In this document: in pieces, positions 1 through 6,523 of the stretch
How positions within the stretch are numbered: the stretch's first letter is position 1
How the letters are laid out: each line of letters starts with the position of its first letter
Assembly (NCBI GenBank): GCA_015488125.1
Contig: WFOJ01000108.1
Coordinates: forward strand, 1-6,527
Direction: 5' to 3'
DNA length: 6,527 nucleotides
DNA from: Mariprofundaceae bacterium
GTDB lineage: Bacteria > Pseudomonadota > Zetaproteobacteria > Mariprofundales > Mariprofundaceae
Notes under the pieces: model-generated
Databases searched by the model: none
What the model was told of the DNA's origin: nothing
The model's input: the letters and a program-made list of their open reading frames with translations, nothing else
Translations under genes and position numbers: made by a program

Positions 1-658
1 AGGTGAACAACACAGGCGGCTGATAGTGGTTTTTGGTGCCGCTTGCATTATCACGATAGGCATCCTTGTGGCGGTAGAAGTTGGAATCATAGATGCGCCA
101 CATCTGACCGCGCAACTCCTCATGAGTGGCCTGATCGAACTCCTGCAATAATTCGTTATGCCGAAGTTTTTCCAGGCTGTCATCAAAGCACCAGATGCGA
201 CCATCACGCGAGGCATTGAGATGGTTGGGGATCAGTGCGCCCCGCCATGTCAGGTAGCCACCGAGCGAAATATGCATATCGCCGTTGGCTGACCACAGCC
301 AGGCGGATACCGGCCCCATGCGGTTGCTGCTATAGCCAATGCCGGCACGACTGGCAACGCCAAAACGGATATCTTCGTCACGCACCGCTTGCGGTACGCT
401 GATGCTGTTTTTCAGGTCAGGGTGCTGGACGGAAGTTTGCAACACGCGGTAAACATCACCGCCATCGTGGTGACGGGCAGTGAAGACAAGCCGGTCGTCG
501 GCAATGGAAGGGTAAGTCAGTTCCTGCTTTTTATCTTCCAGCAACAGGCTGACAGCATAAACCTCTTCGCTGGTGGATGCGCGGGCGGCTGAAGTAAGTT
601 GCGGCAGCGTCAGACTCGCTGCCAGCAGGCAGGCGGCACAGGTAAGCAATGGACGCAC
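1..658 (-). CDS. Secreted protein of unknown function, N-terminal 219 codons (truncated by window edge)
   Basis: An uninterrupted minus-strand frame opens at GTG 658-656 and runs off the left edge, so the C-terminus is missing. The GTG start is chosen because AAAGGAGA (670-663) lies 4-5 bases upstream and the N-terminus then reads as a Sec signal peptide: MRPLLTCAACLLAASLTL, followed by small residues with likely cleavage near residues 23-27 (TSA or ARA). No convincing lipobox is seen, so a soluble periplasmic or exported protein is likelier than a lipoprotein. The mature part is rich in beta-strand-like, aromatic segments. One stretch (about residues 46-70, LTYPSIADDRLVFTARHHDG then DVYRV) resembles a beta-propeller blade of the TolB/WD-like kind, and later segments RIWCFDDS and QMWRIYDS could be further strands. 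I do not recognise the family, and the propeller idea is inference. The gene is divergent from mutS, so a shared job is not implied. Confidence 0.8.
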   Translation of the reverse strand, partial: MRPLLTCAACLLAASLTLPQLTSAARASTSEEVYAVSLLLEDKKQELTYPSIADDRLVFTARHHDGGDVYRVLQTSVQHPDLKNSISVPQAVRDEDIRFGVASRAGIGYSSNRMGPVSAWLWSANGDMHISLGGYLTWRGALIPNHLNASRDGRIWCFDDSLEKLRHNELLQEFDQATHEELRGQMWRIYDSNFYRHKDAYRDNASGTKNHYQPPVLFT

Positions 659-810
659 AATGTCTCCTTTGTTCAAACAATCTTTGCAGCGCAGTATGCT
701 GCTGAAAGTGAAATAAAGATGAATGAAAGCTCTTGTCAGACTGCTTCGGTGGTGGCCTGTCTTGTTGCCTGAAATCTAGCCTTCACATCGCAGGCAGTTA
801 GCCTTGGCCA
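659..810. promoter_or_regulatory. Divergent intergenic region between the secreted-protein gene and mutS
   Basis: This 152-bp region must hold the promoters of both divergent genes, but neither is clear. For the minus-strand gene the best -10 candidate is CATACT (about 698-693 on the minus strand), without a good -35. For mutS, TTGTCA (733-738) matches five of six -35 bases, but no fitting -10 lies 16-18 bases downstream. A short inverted repeat, GCAGC (686-690) / GCTGC (698-702) with a 7-base loop, overlaps the minus-strand -10 candidate. Shine-Dalgarno complementarity before mutS is poor. Confidence 0.5.
663..670 (-). promoter_or_regulatory. Ribosome binding site of the left-hand secreted-protein gene
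   Basis: The minus strand reads AAAGGAGA, a near-consensus Shine-Dalgarno, ending 4 bases before GTG 658-656. It decides the start of this gene: no ATG lies in frame nearby, and a start here gives a complete signal peptide. Confidence 0.75.
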
Positions 811-3405
811 ATGGCTGAAGAAAAACGCACGGGTAAACACACGCCCATGATGCAGCAATACCTGCAAATCAAGGCAGCGCATCCGGATTGTCTGCTGTTT
901 TATCGCATGGGCGATTTTTATGAAATGTTTTTTGACGATGCGGTGGAAGCATCGAAAATCCTTGATATTGCGCTGACCAAACGTGGCAAAAGCAATGGTG
1001 AGGATATCCCGATGGCTGGCGTGCCCTGGCATCAGGCGGAAACCTATCTGGCCAGGCTGGTAGCCAGTGGTCGGCGGGTAGCCATCTGCGAGCAGATGGA
1101 AACGCCGGATGGCAGCAAGGGGCCGGTGCGGCGCGAAGTGGTGCGTATTGTGACGCCAGGAACGATTACCGAGGCGGAGTTGCTGGATCAACAACGCACC
1201 GCGCCGTTGCTGGCCCTGTTGCGTCAGGGAGAGAACTGGGGGCTGGCAGCACTGGAGCTGGCTTCGGGGCAATGGCGATTGGAAGAAGGCCAGGGGGAAC
1301 ATCGTCTGGATGAGCGGCTGGCCGTGCTCAATCCAGCAGAAGTTTTGTTGCCACAGGATCAACAGCTTCATCATCAGGTGCGTTGCTGGCATCCCGGTGA
1401 CTGGAGTTTTTCGGTAGAAGTAGCCAAAGAACAGTTGGCGCAGCGTTTTGGCCTGCGCGAGTGGGCCTCGCTGAATCTGGAGCAACATCCGCTGGTAGCC
1501 AGCGCCGTGGGCGCGGTACTGGCTTATCTTGAACAAACGCAAAAATGCCAGCTTGCTCATTTGCAGTTGCCGGTGTTTTACGAACGCGCCCCGGATATGC
1601 AGATTGATGCCCGTTCGCGGCGCAATCTGGAATTGCATTGCGCTATCAACGGCGATCCGCAAGGCGGTCTGATCCGGGTGCTGGATGTCAGTTGTTCGCC
1701 CATGGGCGCTCGCCTGCTGCGTGAATGGCTGGATCATCCGCTGACCGATATACATGCCATTAACCAGCGTCAGCAGGCGGTGGCTGATCTGCTGACAGCA
1801 GAAGAAACCCGCCAGGCGTTGCGTCAGTGTCTGCGCAAGATGCGCGATCAGGAACGCATGCTGACGCGCATTGTGCTGCGCCGCGCCTCACCGCGTGATG
1901 TGCTGGGCTTGAGTGAAAGCCTGAACCTGTTGCCTGAGTTGCGGCAATGGCTGGAAGGCAGTCAGGGGCTGTTGGCCGAGCAGCTAGCTGATTTGTATGG
2001 TCTGGATGAACTGGCAGCCTGGCTGCAACAGGCTGTTGCGCCGGAGCCGCCGGCTAATTTGCGTGATGCCGGTGTTATTCGCACTGGATTTGATGCCGAG
2101 CTTGACCGTTTGCGCAGCCTGAGCATGGATGCCGATGCCTGGCTGAAGGATTATGAGGCGAGGGAACGCGAGCGCACCGGGCTGGCCAATCTGCGCGTAA
2201 AATACAACAAGGTATTTGGTTATTTTATCGAGATTTCCCGCGCCCAGGCTGCTGATGCGCCGCCGGAATACATCCGCAAGCAAACGCTGGTCAATGCCGA
2301 GCGCTTTATCACCGATGAATTGCACCGTTATGAATCAGAAATTCTTGGCGCACGCGATGCTGCATTGAGCCGCGAAGCAGAGCTGATTGAAACGCTGTGT
2401 CAGCGCATCAGTGAGCAGGCGGCTGCTATTCAGCGCAGTTCGCGGGCGGTTGCCACCATTGACGTGTTGTGCTGTTTTGCCGAACTGGCCCGCAACCATG
2501 ATTATTGTCGGCCACAATTGCATGAAGGCGATGAACTGCGCCTGATCCAGTGCCGTCACCCGCTGGTTGAGCGCTGTATTGATGAGCCGTTCGTGGCCAA
2601 CGATTGCCTCATGGACAGGGAAAAACGGCGCATCATGCTGCTGACCGGCCCGAACATGGGAGGAAAATCCACATATATGCGGCAGGTCGCCTGGGCCGTA
2701 TGGCTGGCGCATACCGGTTGTTTCGTCGCTGCCAGCGAGGCCCTGGTGCCGCTGACCCATCGTTTGTTTACCCGCGTTGGCGCTGGCGATGAACTGGCCA
2801 GCGGTCGTTCCACCTTTATGGTGGAAATGATGGAAACAGCGACGATTCTGAATCAGCTGGAGCCACGTTCGCTGGTGATTATTGATGAAATAGGCCGGGG
2901 CACCAGCACCTGGGATGGCATGGCCATTGCCCGCGCCGTTGCCGAAACACTGGCGCAAAGCAAACAGACGCTGACGCTGTTTGCCACGCATTACCACGAA
3001 CTGACCGATCTGCCGCTGACCCATCCGCAGGCCTTTAACGCTTCGGTGACGGTGCGCGAATGGCAGGATCAGGTCATTTTTCTGCATCGTATTGCGCTAC
3101 AGGCGGCTGATCGCTCCTATGGCATTGCGGTGGCGCAACTGGCAGGGCTGCCGCCGAAAGTGATTCGTCAGGCCAGACAGCATTTACGCCGTCTGGAGGA
3201 TGAAGCCAAAGCCCACAGAACGCAGCGTCGTCAGCCTTCGCTGTTTGATGATGCCTCCGCCAGCGTCGCGGAACAGCAGGATGATCACCCCTTGCAGGCC
3301 ATTGCCGATGAATTGCTGGCACTGAATATTGATGAACTGCGGCCTGTTGATGCGCTGAACATACTGGCCGCGCTGCGCCAGCGTGCGGATGACATCAATG
3401 AATAA
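811..3405 (+). CDS. mutS: DNA mismatch repair protein MutS
   Basis: The 864-residue protein (E. coli MutS has 853) recognises mismatches and small loops as a dimer and recruits MutL in an ATP-dependent sliding-clamp state. The mismatch-reading motif GDFYE has Phe36 and Glu38, the same numbering as E. coli. Approximate order: mismatch domain 1-115, connector 116-265, core/lever and clamp 266-565, ATPase 566-765, helix-turn-helix to about 800, then a C-terminal tail. The ATPase carries Walker A GPNMGGKST (613-621, Lys619), the signature LASGRSTF, Walker B IIDEIGRG (Asp692, Glu693) and His727 in FATHYHE. QPSLF (808-812) fits the beta-clamp-binding peptide. The distal tail keeps an Asp (841) where E. 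coli has tetramer-contact Asp835, but has Val846 at the place of Arg840. The start is fixed by an in-frame stop at 799-801 and the conserved N-terminus, although no good Shine-Dalgarno precedes it. The stop overlaps glnD. Confidence 0.98.
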   Translation: MAEEKRTGKHTPMMQQYLQIKAAHPDCLLFYRMGDFYEMFFDDAVEASKILDIALTKRGKSNGEDIPMAGVPWHQAETYLARLVASGRRVAICEQMETPDGSKGPVRREVVRIVTPGTITEAELLDQQRTAPLLALLRQGENWGLAALELASGQWRLEEGQGEHRLDERLAVLNPAEVLLPQDQQLHHQVRCWHPGDWSFSVEVAKEQLAQRFGLREWASLNLEQHPLVASAVGAVLAYLEQTQKCQLAHLQLPVFYERAPDMQIDARSRRNLELHCAINGDPQGGLIRVLDVSCSPMGARLLREWLDHPLTDIHAINQRQQAVADLLTAEETRQALRQCLRKMRDQERMLTRIVLRRASPRDVLGLSESLNLLPELRQWLEGSQGLLAEQLADLYGLDELAAWLQQAVAPEPPANLRDAGVIRTGFDAELDRLRSLSMDADAWLKDYEARERERTGLANLRVKYNKVFGYFIEISRAQAADAPPEYIRKQTLVNAERFITDELHRYESEILGARDAALSREAELIETLCQRISEQAAAIQRSSRAVATIDVLCCFAELARNHDYCRPQLHEGDELRLIQCRHPLVERCIDEPFVANDCLMDREKRRIMLLTGPNMGGKSTYMRQVAWAVWLAHTGCFVAASEALVPLTHRLFTRVGAGDELASGRSTFMVEMMETATILNQLEPRSLVIIDEIGRGTSTWDGMAIARAVAETLAQSKQTLTLFATHYHELTDLPLTHPQAFNASVTVREWQDQVIFLHRIALQAADRSYGIAVAQLAGLPPKVIRQARQHLRRLEDEAKAHRTQRRQPSLFDDASASVAEQQDDHPLQAIADELLALNIDELRPVDALNILAALRQRADDINE

Positions 3406-5965
3406 TCCACCGTCCTACAAAACGCGATTGCAACAGCTTCATCAGCAGCTTCGCCAGCAACTGGAAGAAGATTACAGCGGCAGTCAACTGGTACAGACGA
3501 TGACAGCCGGCGTTGATGCACTGGTGATCGATGCCTGGCAGCAACTGGCACCGACGGCAGCGCAACGCGCTGATCTGGTGGCCGTCGGTGGCTATGGCCG
3601 TGGCGATCTGGCGCCACGCTCGGATTGGGATATGTGTATTCTTCTGCCAGCGGGAAAGCAGGATGCACTGGAAGAGGAGATCGCCACGTTTTTGCGCGCC
3701 CTGTGGGATTGTGGTGCCAAGGTCGGCGCGGCAACGCGCACCCTAAAGCAAAGCCTGGAGGAAATCGCTGACGATACCAATACTGCCACAGCGGCGCTTG
3801 AATCGCGATTGCTGGCAGGCGAGGGGCGGGAGTTTGCGCGTTATGAACGCAAGATTCGTCGCTATTTTCGCCGTCATCGCAAGGCATTCGTCGAAAGCAA
3901 GCTGGAAGAAATGCAGTATCGTCATCAGCGGCAGGGCAACACCGTCTGCCTGATGGAGCCGGACATCAAGGAAAATTGCGGTGGCCTGCGTGATGTTCAC
4001 AGCGTGTTCTGGATGGCTCGTGCCTGGTATGGCCTGCAAAGCATTGCTGAATTGCAGCAACATGGCGCGATTTCCGAAGGCGAATGCCAGCACCTGCTCA
4101 GTGCGCGGGACTTTCTCTGGCGTTGCCGCTGCCGGATGCATCTGCAAGGGCGACGGGCTAACGACAAACTCAATTTTGAATGTCAGGCGGCGCTTGCGGA
4201 GGATTTCGGTTATCAACATCAGGGGGTGCGTCCGGCGGTGGAAGTGTTCATGAAAGACTTTTTCCGTCATAGCGGTCGCATTGCCCGCGTCTCCGGCCTA
4301 CTGGCCATGCATTTTCAGGAACAGCTTCAGCCACGGGTGTTTGCCGTGACCTGGCCGCTGGAAGAGGGGTTTACCGAACGGGCGCAGCGCGTCGATATTC
4401 AACGGCCAAGCGTTTTTCGCGAAAAACCACTGCGCCTTTTGAAGGTTTTTCAGCTTGCACAGCAGGGCCATCGTCAGCTTTCCAGCAATGCCCTGCGGCA
4501 GGTGCGCGCTGATGTGTTGCTGATTGATGACGCTTTTCGCAATGATGCGGAGGCCAATGCCATGTTCATGGCAATTTTACGCCATCCCCGCAATGTTGCC
4601 ACAACACTGCGGGCAATGAATGATACGGGGGTGTTGGGGCGTTTTATACCTGCTTTTCGCGATGTGGTAGGGCTGGGTCAGTTTAATCGTTATCATGCTT
4701 ATACGGTGGACGAACACACGCTGCGGGCGATTGGCGAAGCGCGAAATTTCGTGCATCAGGAGCATGAATGGCCGCTGCCACTGGTCGGTGAGGTGATCAC
4801 GCAGGTGCGCAGGCCAGAACTGCTGTATCTGGCTTTGTTGTTTCATGATATTGGCAAAGGCAAGGCGGGCGATCATTCGCTGCTGGGGCGGGATATTGCC
4901 CGGCAGTATGGCCAGCGTCTGGGACTGCATGCCGAGCATGTCGAGCTGGTCAGCTGGCTGGTGGAAAAACATTTGCACATGGCCATGACCTCACAACGCT
5001 GCGATCTTTCTGATCCTGAGGTGATTGCCCGCTTTGCCCGTGATATGGGTGATCAAGAGCGCCTTGATTATTTGTTTCTGCTGACGGTGGCAGATATTGT
5101 GGCGGTGGGACCTGCTGTATGGAACAGCTGGAAAGGGGAGTTGCTCAGCACCCTGTATGGCGAGGCATCCCGCTGGCTGTTGACGGGCGAGCTTCCTCGT
5201 GAACATATCCGGCAGCGGACTGAAGCGCGCATTCAGCGAGCTGTTGAAGGCTGCGACGAAGCGGAGAGACAGGCTTTGCAACAAGCGCTGGCGTGTTTGC
5301 CGACACGGGCACTGATGCACTTTTCAGCGCGTGATCTGCGGATGATTGGCCGCTGTGTGCAACATGCCAGTGCCTTGGGCGAAGCGCATGTTCATGCCAG
5401 TATGGATGGCGAACTGGCGAATTTTGCCATTGTCGCCGTTGAGCGTCACGGACTCTTTGCCGAACTGGCGGAAACGCTTTCTTCCGGTCGTTTGAGTGTG
5501 CTGCGTGCCCAGGCATTTCCATTGCCTGATGGCAAGTTGCTGGATGTGTTTACCATCAGGGCCGATGAGGGCACTGTATTGACAGAGGAGGATCTGCAGC
5601 GATTGCGTCAGCGTTTGCTGCAGGTTTTATCACGATCTCATTACTCGGGCAGCTTGCGTCGTCGGCCTTTCAAGCCACATGTGCTAATGCATCAGGTTAG
5701 TCCCGGCGTGCGTCTGTTGCCCAGGGCATCTTCACGCTATACCGCGCTGGAAGTTACCGCTGCGGATCGTCCGGGCCTACTGGCGCAATTGGCAGGTTGT
5801 ATCAGTCAGGCTGATCTGCATATCGAAGGTGCCTCCGTCTCCACCTTTGGTGAAAAAGCGGTGGATGTGTTTTTTATTACCGATCAGGGGCGGCAACTGA
5901 ATGAAGCCACCGTGCAGCAACTGAAACAGGCGCTACTGGATGTGGCCAGCATCGCCAGACATTGA
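3398..5965 (+). CDS. glnD: Bifunctional [protein-PII] uridylyltransferase / uridylyl-removing enzyme GlnD
   Basis: This cytosolic nitrogen sensor transfers UMP to PII proteins (GlnB/GlnK) when glutamine is low and removes it when glutamine is high, thereby steering glutamine synthetase adenylylation and NtrBC. From ATG 3398 it has 855 residues (E. coli 890). In order: the nucleotidyltransferase motif GGYGRGDLAPRSDWD (64-78, catalytic Asp76 and Asp78); the GlnD-typical EPDIKENCGGLRD (187-199); the HD hydrolase domain with HAYTVDEH (433-440) and FHDIGKGKAGDHS (482-494, His483-Asp484); and two C-terminal ACT domains for glutamine sensing (about 675-755 and 783-855). All key residues of both activities are present, so it should be fully bifunctional. 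Starts at GTG 3383 and ATG 3389 are also in frame. I prefer ATG 3398 because it makes the classic 8-base stop/start overlap with mutS and has a weak GGA (3387-3389) at suitable spacing. Co-transcription with mutS is inferred. No intrinsic terminator is visible after it. Confidence 0.97.
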   Translation: MNNPPSYKTRLQQLHQQLRQQLEEDYSGSQLVQTMTAGVDALVIDAWQQLAPTAAQRADLVAVGGYGRGDLAPRSDWDMCILLPAGKQDALEEEIATFLRALWDCGAKVGAATRTLKQSLEEIADDTNTATAALESRLLAGEGREFARYERKIRRYFRRHRKAFVESKLEEMQYRHQRQGNTVCLMEPDIKENCGGLRDVHSVFWMARAWYGLQSIAELQQHGAISEGECQHLLSARDFLWRCRCRMHLQGRRANDKLNFECQAALAEDFGYQHQGVRPAVEVFMKDFFRHSGRIARVSGLLAMHFQEQLQPRVFAVTWPLEEGFTERAQRVDIQRPSVFREKPLRLLKVFQLAQQGHRQLSSNALRQVRADVLLIDDAFRNDAEANAMFMAILRHPRNVATTLRAMNDTGVLGRFIPAFRDVVGLGQFNRYHAYTVDEHTLRAIGEARNFVHQEHEWPLPLVGEVITQVRRPELLYLALLFHDIGKGKAGDHSLLGRDIARQYGQRLGLHAEHVELVSWLVEKHLHMAMTSQRCDLSDPEVIARFARDMGDQERLDYLFLLTVADIVAVGPAVWNSWKGELLSTLYGEASRWLLTGELPREHIRQRTEARIQRAVEGCDEAERQALQQALACLPTRALMHFSARDLRMIGRCVQHASALGEAHVHASMDGELANFAIVAVERHGLFAELAETLSSGRLSVLRAQAFPLPDGKLLDVFTIRADEGTVLTEEDLQRLRQRLLQVLSRSHYSGSLRRRPFKPHVLMHQVSPGVRLLPRASSRYTALEVTAADRPGLLAQLAGCISQADLHIEGASVSTFGEKAVDVFFITDQGRQLNEATVQQLKQALLDVASIARH

Positions 5966-5975
5966 TATGCATCAG
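5962..5975. promoter_or_regulatory. FNR/ANR-like box overlapping the glnD stop codon
   Basis: TTGATATGCATCAG matches nine of ten conserved bases of the FNR/ANR/DNR consensus TTGAT-N4-ATCAA. It includes the glnD stop codon and lies upstream of a hemoglobin gene, where oxygen or NO control would make sense. However, its centre is about 138 bases before the inferred glbN transcription start, too far for the usual -41.5 activating position. It may be chance, partly constrained by coding sequence, or it may serve another promoter. Confidence 0.3.
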
Positions 5976-5997
5976 GCAGGGATAGACTGACGCATAT
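5965..5997. repeat. Short inverted repeat after glnD
   Basis: ATATGC (5965-5970) is mirrored by GCATAT (5992-5997) with a 21-base loop. The stem is short and AT-rich and no T-run follows, so it does not look like a Rho-independent terminator. Confidence 0.3.
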
Positions 5998-6031
5998 GGA
6001 GATGGATCTGCTGATAAATGGCGACTGCGAA

Positions 6032-6041
6032 AATGATCATT
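6032..6041. repeat. 10-bp perfect palindrome upstream of the glbN promoter
   Basis: AATGATCATT is its own reverse complement and sits about 32 bases upstream of the proposed -35 of glbN, where a dimeric regulator could bind. It does not match a complete Fur box. The role is inference from shape and position only. Confidence 0.35.
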
Positions 6042-6072
6042 CAGTGGCAAGAACTGTATATTTGTATTTTTG

Positions 6073-6100
6073 TTGCAAGTATTATTAACGGTGCTAGACT
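6073..6100 (+). promoter_or_regulatory. Sigma-70-type extended -10 promoter of glbN
   Basis: The -35 candidate TTGCAA (6073-6078) and -10 candidate TAGACT (6095-6100) each match four of six consensus bases, with a 16-base spacer and an extended -10 TGC (6092-6094). The upstream stretch 6054-6090 is AT-rich, which favours promoter activity. Transcription would start near 6106-6108, giving a leader of about 35 bases. This makes glbN an independent unit even though it is in the same direction as mutS-glnD. Confidence 0.6.
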
Positions 6101-6107
6101 ACGCCTG

Positions 6108-6129
6108 TCACCCGTGATATCCGGGGTGA
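6108..6129 (+). other. 5'-UTR hairpin just before the glbN ribosome binding site
   Basis: TCACCC (6108-6113) pairs perfectly with GGGTGA (6124-6129) around a 10-base loop, and a further G-C pair is possible with one bulged base. The element lies at the predicted 5' end of the transcript and ends one base before the Shine-Dalgarno. It could protect the mRNA 5' end, tune translation, or be a DNA operator overlapping the transcription start. It has no T-run and is not a terminator. Confidence 0.5.
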
Positions 6130-6130
6130 A

Positions 6131-6138
6131 AAGGAGGT
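6131..6138 (+). promoter_or_regulatory. Near-perfect ribosome binding site of glbN
   Basis: AAGGAGGT is fully complementary to the 16S rRNA 3' end and lies 4 bases before ATG 6143. It fixes the start and suggests high translation. It is far stronger than the sites before mutS and glnD. Confidence 0.9.
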
Positions 6139-6142
6139 TACG

Positions 6143-6511
6143 ATGAGTTCATTGTATGAGACACTTGGTGGCGAAGCCGCAGTCAACGCTGCTGTTGATA
6201 TTTTTTATCGCCGTGTACTGGCAGACGCCTATGTCAAACGTTTTTTTGAAGGCGTGGATATGGATCGTCAGGCGGCCAAGCAGAAAGCATTTCTGACCAT
6301 GGCATTTGGCGGCCCGAATAATTACACTGGCAAGGATATGCGCGAAGGGCATCGTCATCTGGTGAAAGAGATGGGGCTGAATGACTCGCATTTTGAGCAT
6401 ATTCTGGCGCATCTGCGCTCCACACTGGCTGAACTGGGTGTGGGCGAGGATCTGATTCAGCAGGTGATTGATATTGCTGAAAGCACTCGCGATGATGTGC
6501 TGGATCGCTAA
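6143..6511 (+). CDS. glbN: Group 1 truncated hemoglobin (cyanoglobin-like, GlbN/TrHb1)
   Basis: This 122-residue protein is a small cytosolic 2-over-2 heme globin. Family members bind O2 and NO, and several carry out NO dioxygenation or protect against reactive nitrogen. It aligns without gaps over most of its length to the cyanobacterial GlbN type (Synechocystis, 124 residues): N-terminal SLYETLGG with Gly9-Gly10, Tyr22 at B10, Phe34-Phe35 at CD1, Gln43 at E7, Gln47 at E11, AFGG with Gly56-Gly57, and proximal heme ligand His70 in MREGHRHLV. Two differences stand out. Position 46 (E10), His in Synechocystis and its distal heme ligand, is Lys here. The C-terminus STRDDVLDR also lacks the His (117 in Synechocystis) that links covalently to heme. 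Heme binding is therefore probably pentacoordinate or Lys-ligated and non-covalent; this is inference. It has its own promoter, a 5' hairpin and a strong ribosome binding site, and is 177 bases from glnD. Confidence 0.95.
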   Translation: MSSLYETLGGEAAVNAAVDIFYRRVLADAYVKRFFEGVDMDRQAAKQKAFLTMAFGGPNNYTGKDMREGHRHLVKEMGLNDSHFEHILAHLRSTLAELGVGEDLIQQVIDIAESTRDDVLDR

Positions 6512-6523
6512 GAGGCACAAGTT

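Noticed and set aside
723..779. Possible 18-residue leader peptide (MKALVRLLRWWPVLLPEI) upstream of mutS
   Set aside because: It has no proper Shine-Dalgarno, no attenuator-like structure follows, and so short a frame is expected by chance.
736..1755. Long minus-strand open frame (339 codons) opposite the 5' part of mutS
   Set aside because: It lies almost wholly antisense to a gene with every expected MutS motif. Its translation has low-complexity, Gln/His/Arg-rich content typical of a shadow frame, and no ribosome site or family resemblance supports it.
2335..3087. 250-codon minus-strand open frame opposite the MutS ATPase domain
   Set aside because: It is a shadow of the conserved Walker A/B region. 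There is no recognisable domain and no start signal.
3285..3887. 200-codon minus-strand open frame across the mutS-glnD junction
   Set aside because: It is antisense to the end of mutS and the catalytic nucleotidyltransferase motif of glnD. The Pro/Arg-rich composition marks a shadow.
4957..4964. Chi-like octamer GCTGGTGG inside glnD
   Set aside because: The octamer has meaning only for the enterobacterial RecBCD system and arises readily from Leu/Val coding sequence.
5965..5997. Rho-independent terminator after glnD
   Set aside because: The stem is only 6 bp and AT-rich, the loop is long, and no T-run follows.
6054..6069. LexA/SOS-like box (CTGT plus AT-rich centre) before glbN
   Set aside because: Only the left half-site is present. 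The right half reads ATTT instead of ACAG.
6149..6520. Minus-strand open frame of 123 codons opposite glbN
   Set aside because: It covers the same span as a complete truncated hemoglobin with a strong ribosome site. The antisense product resembles nothing I know.
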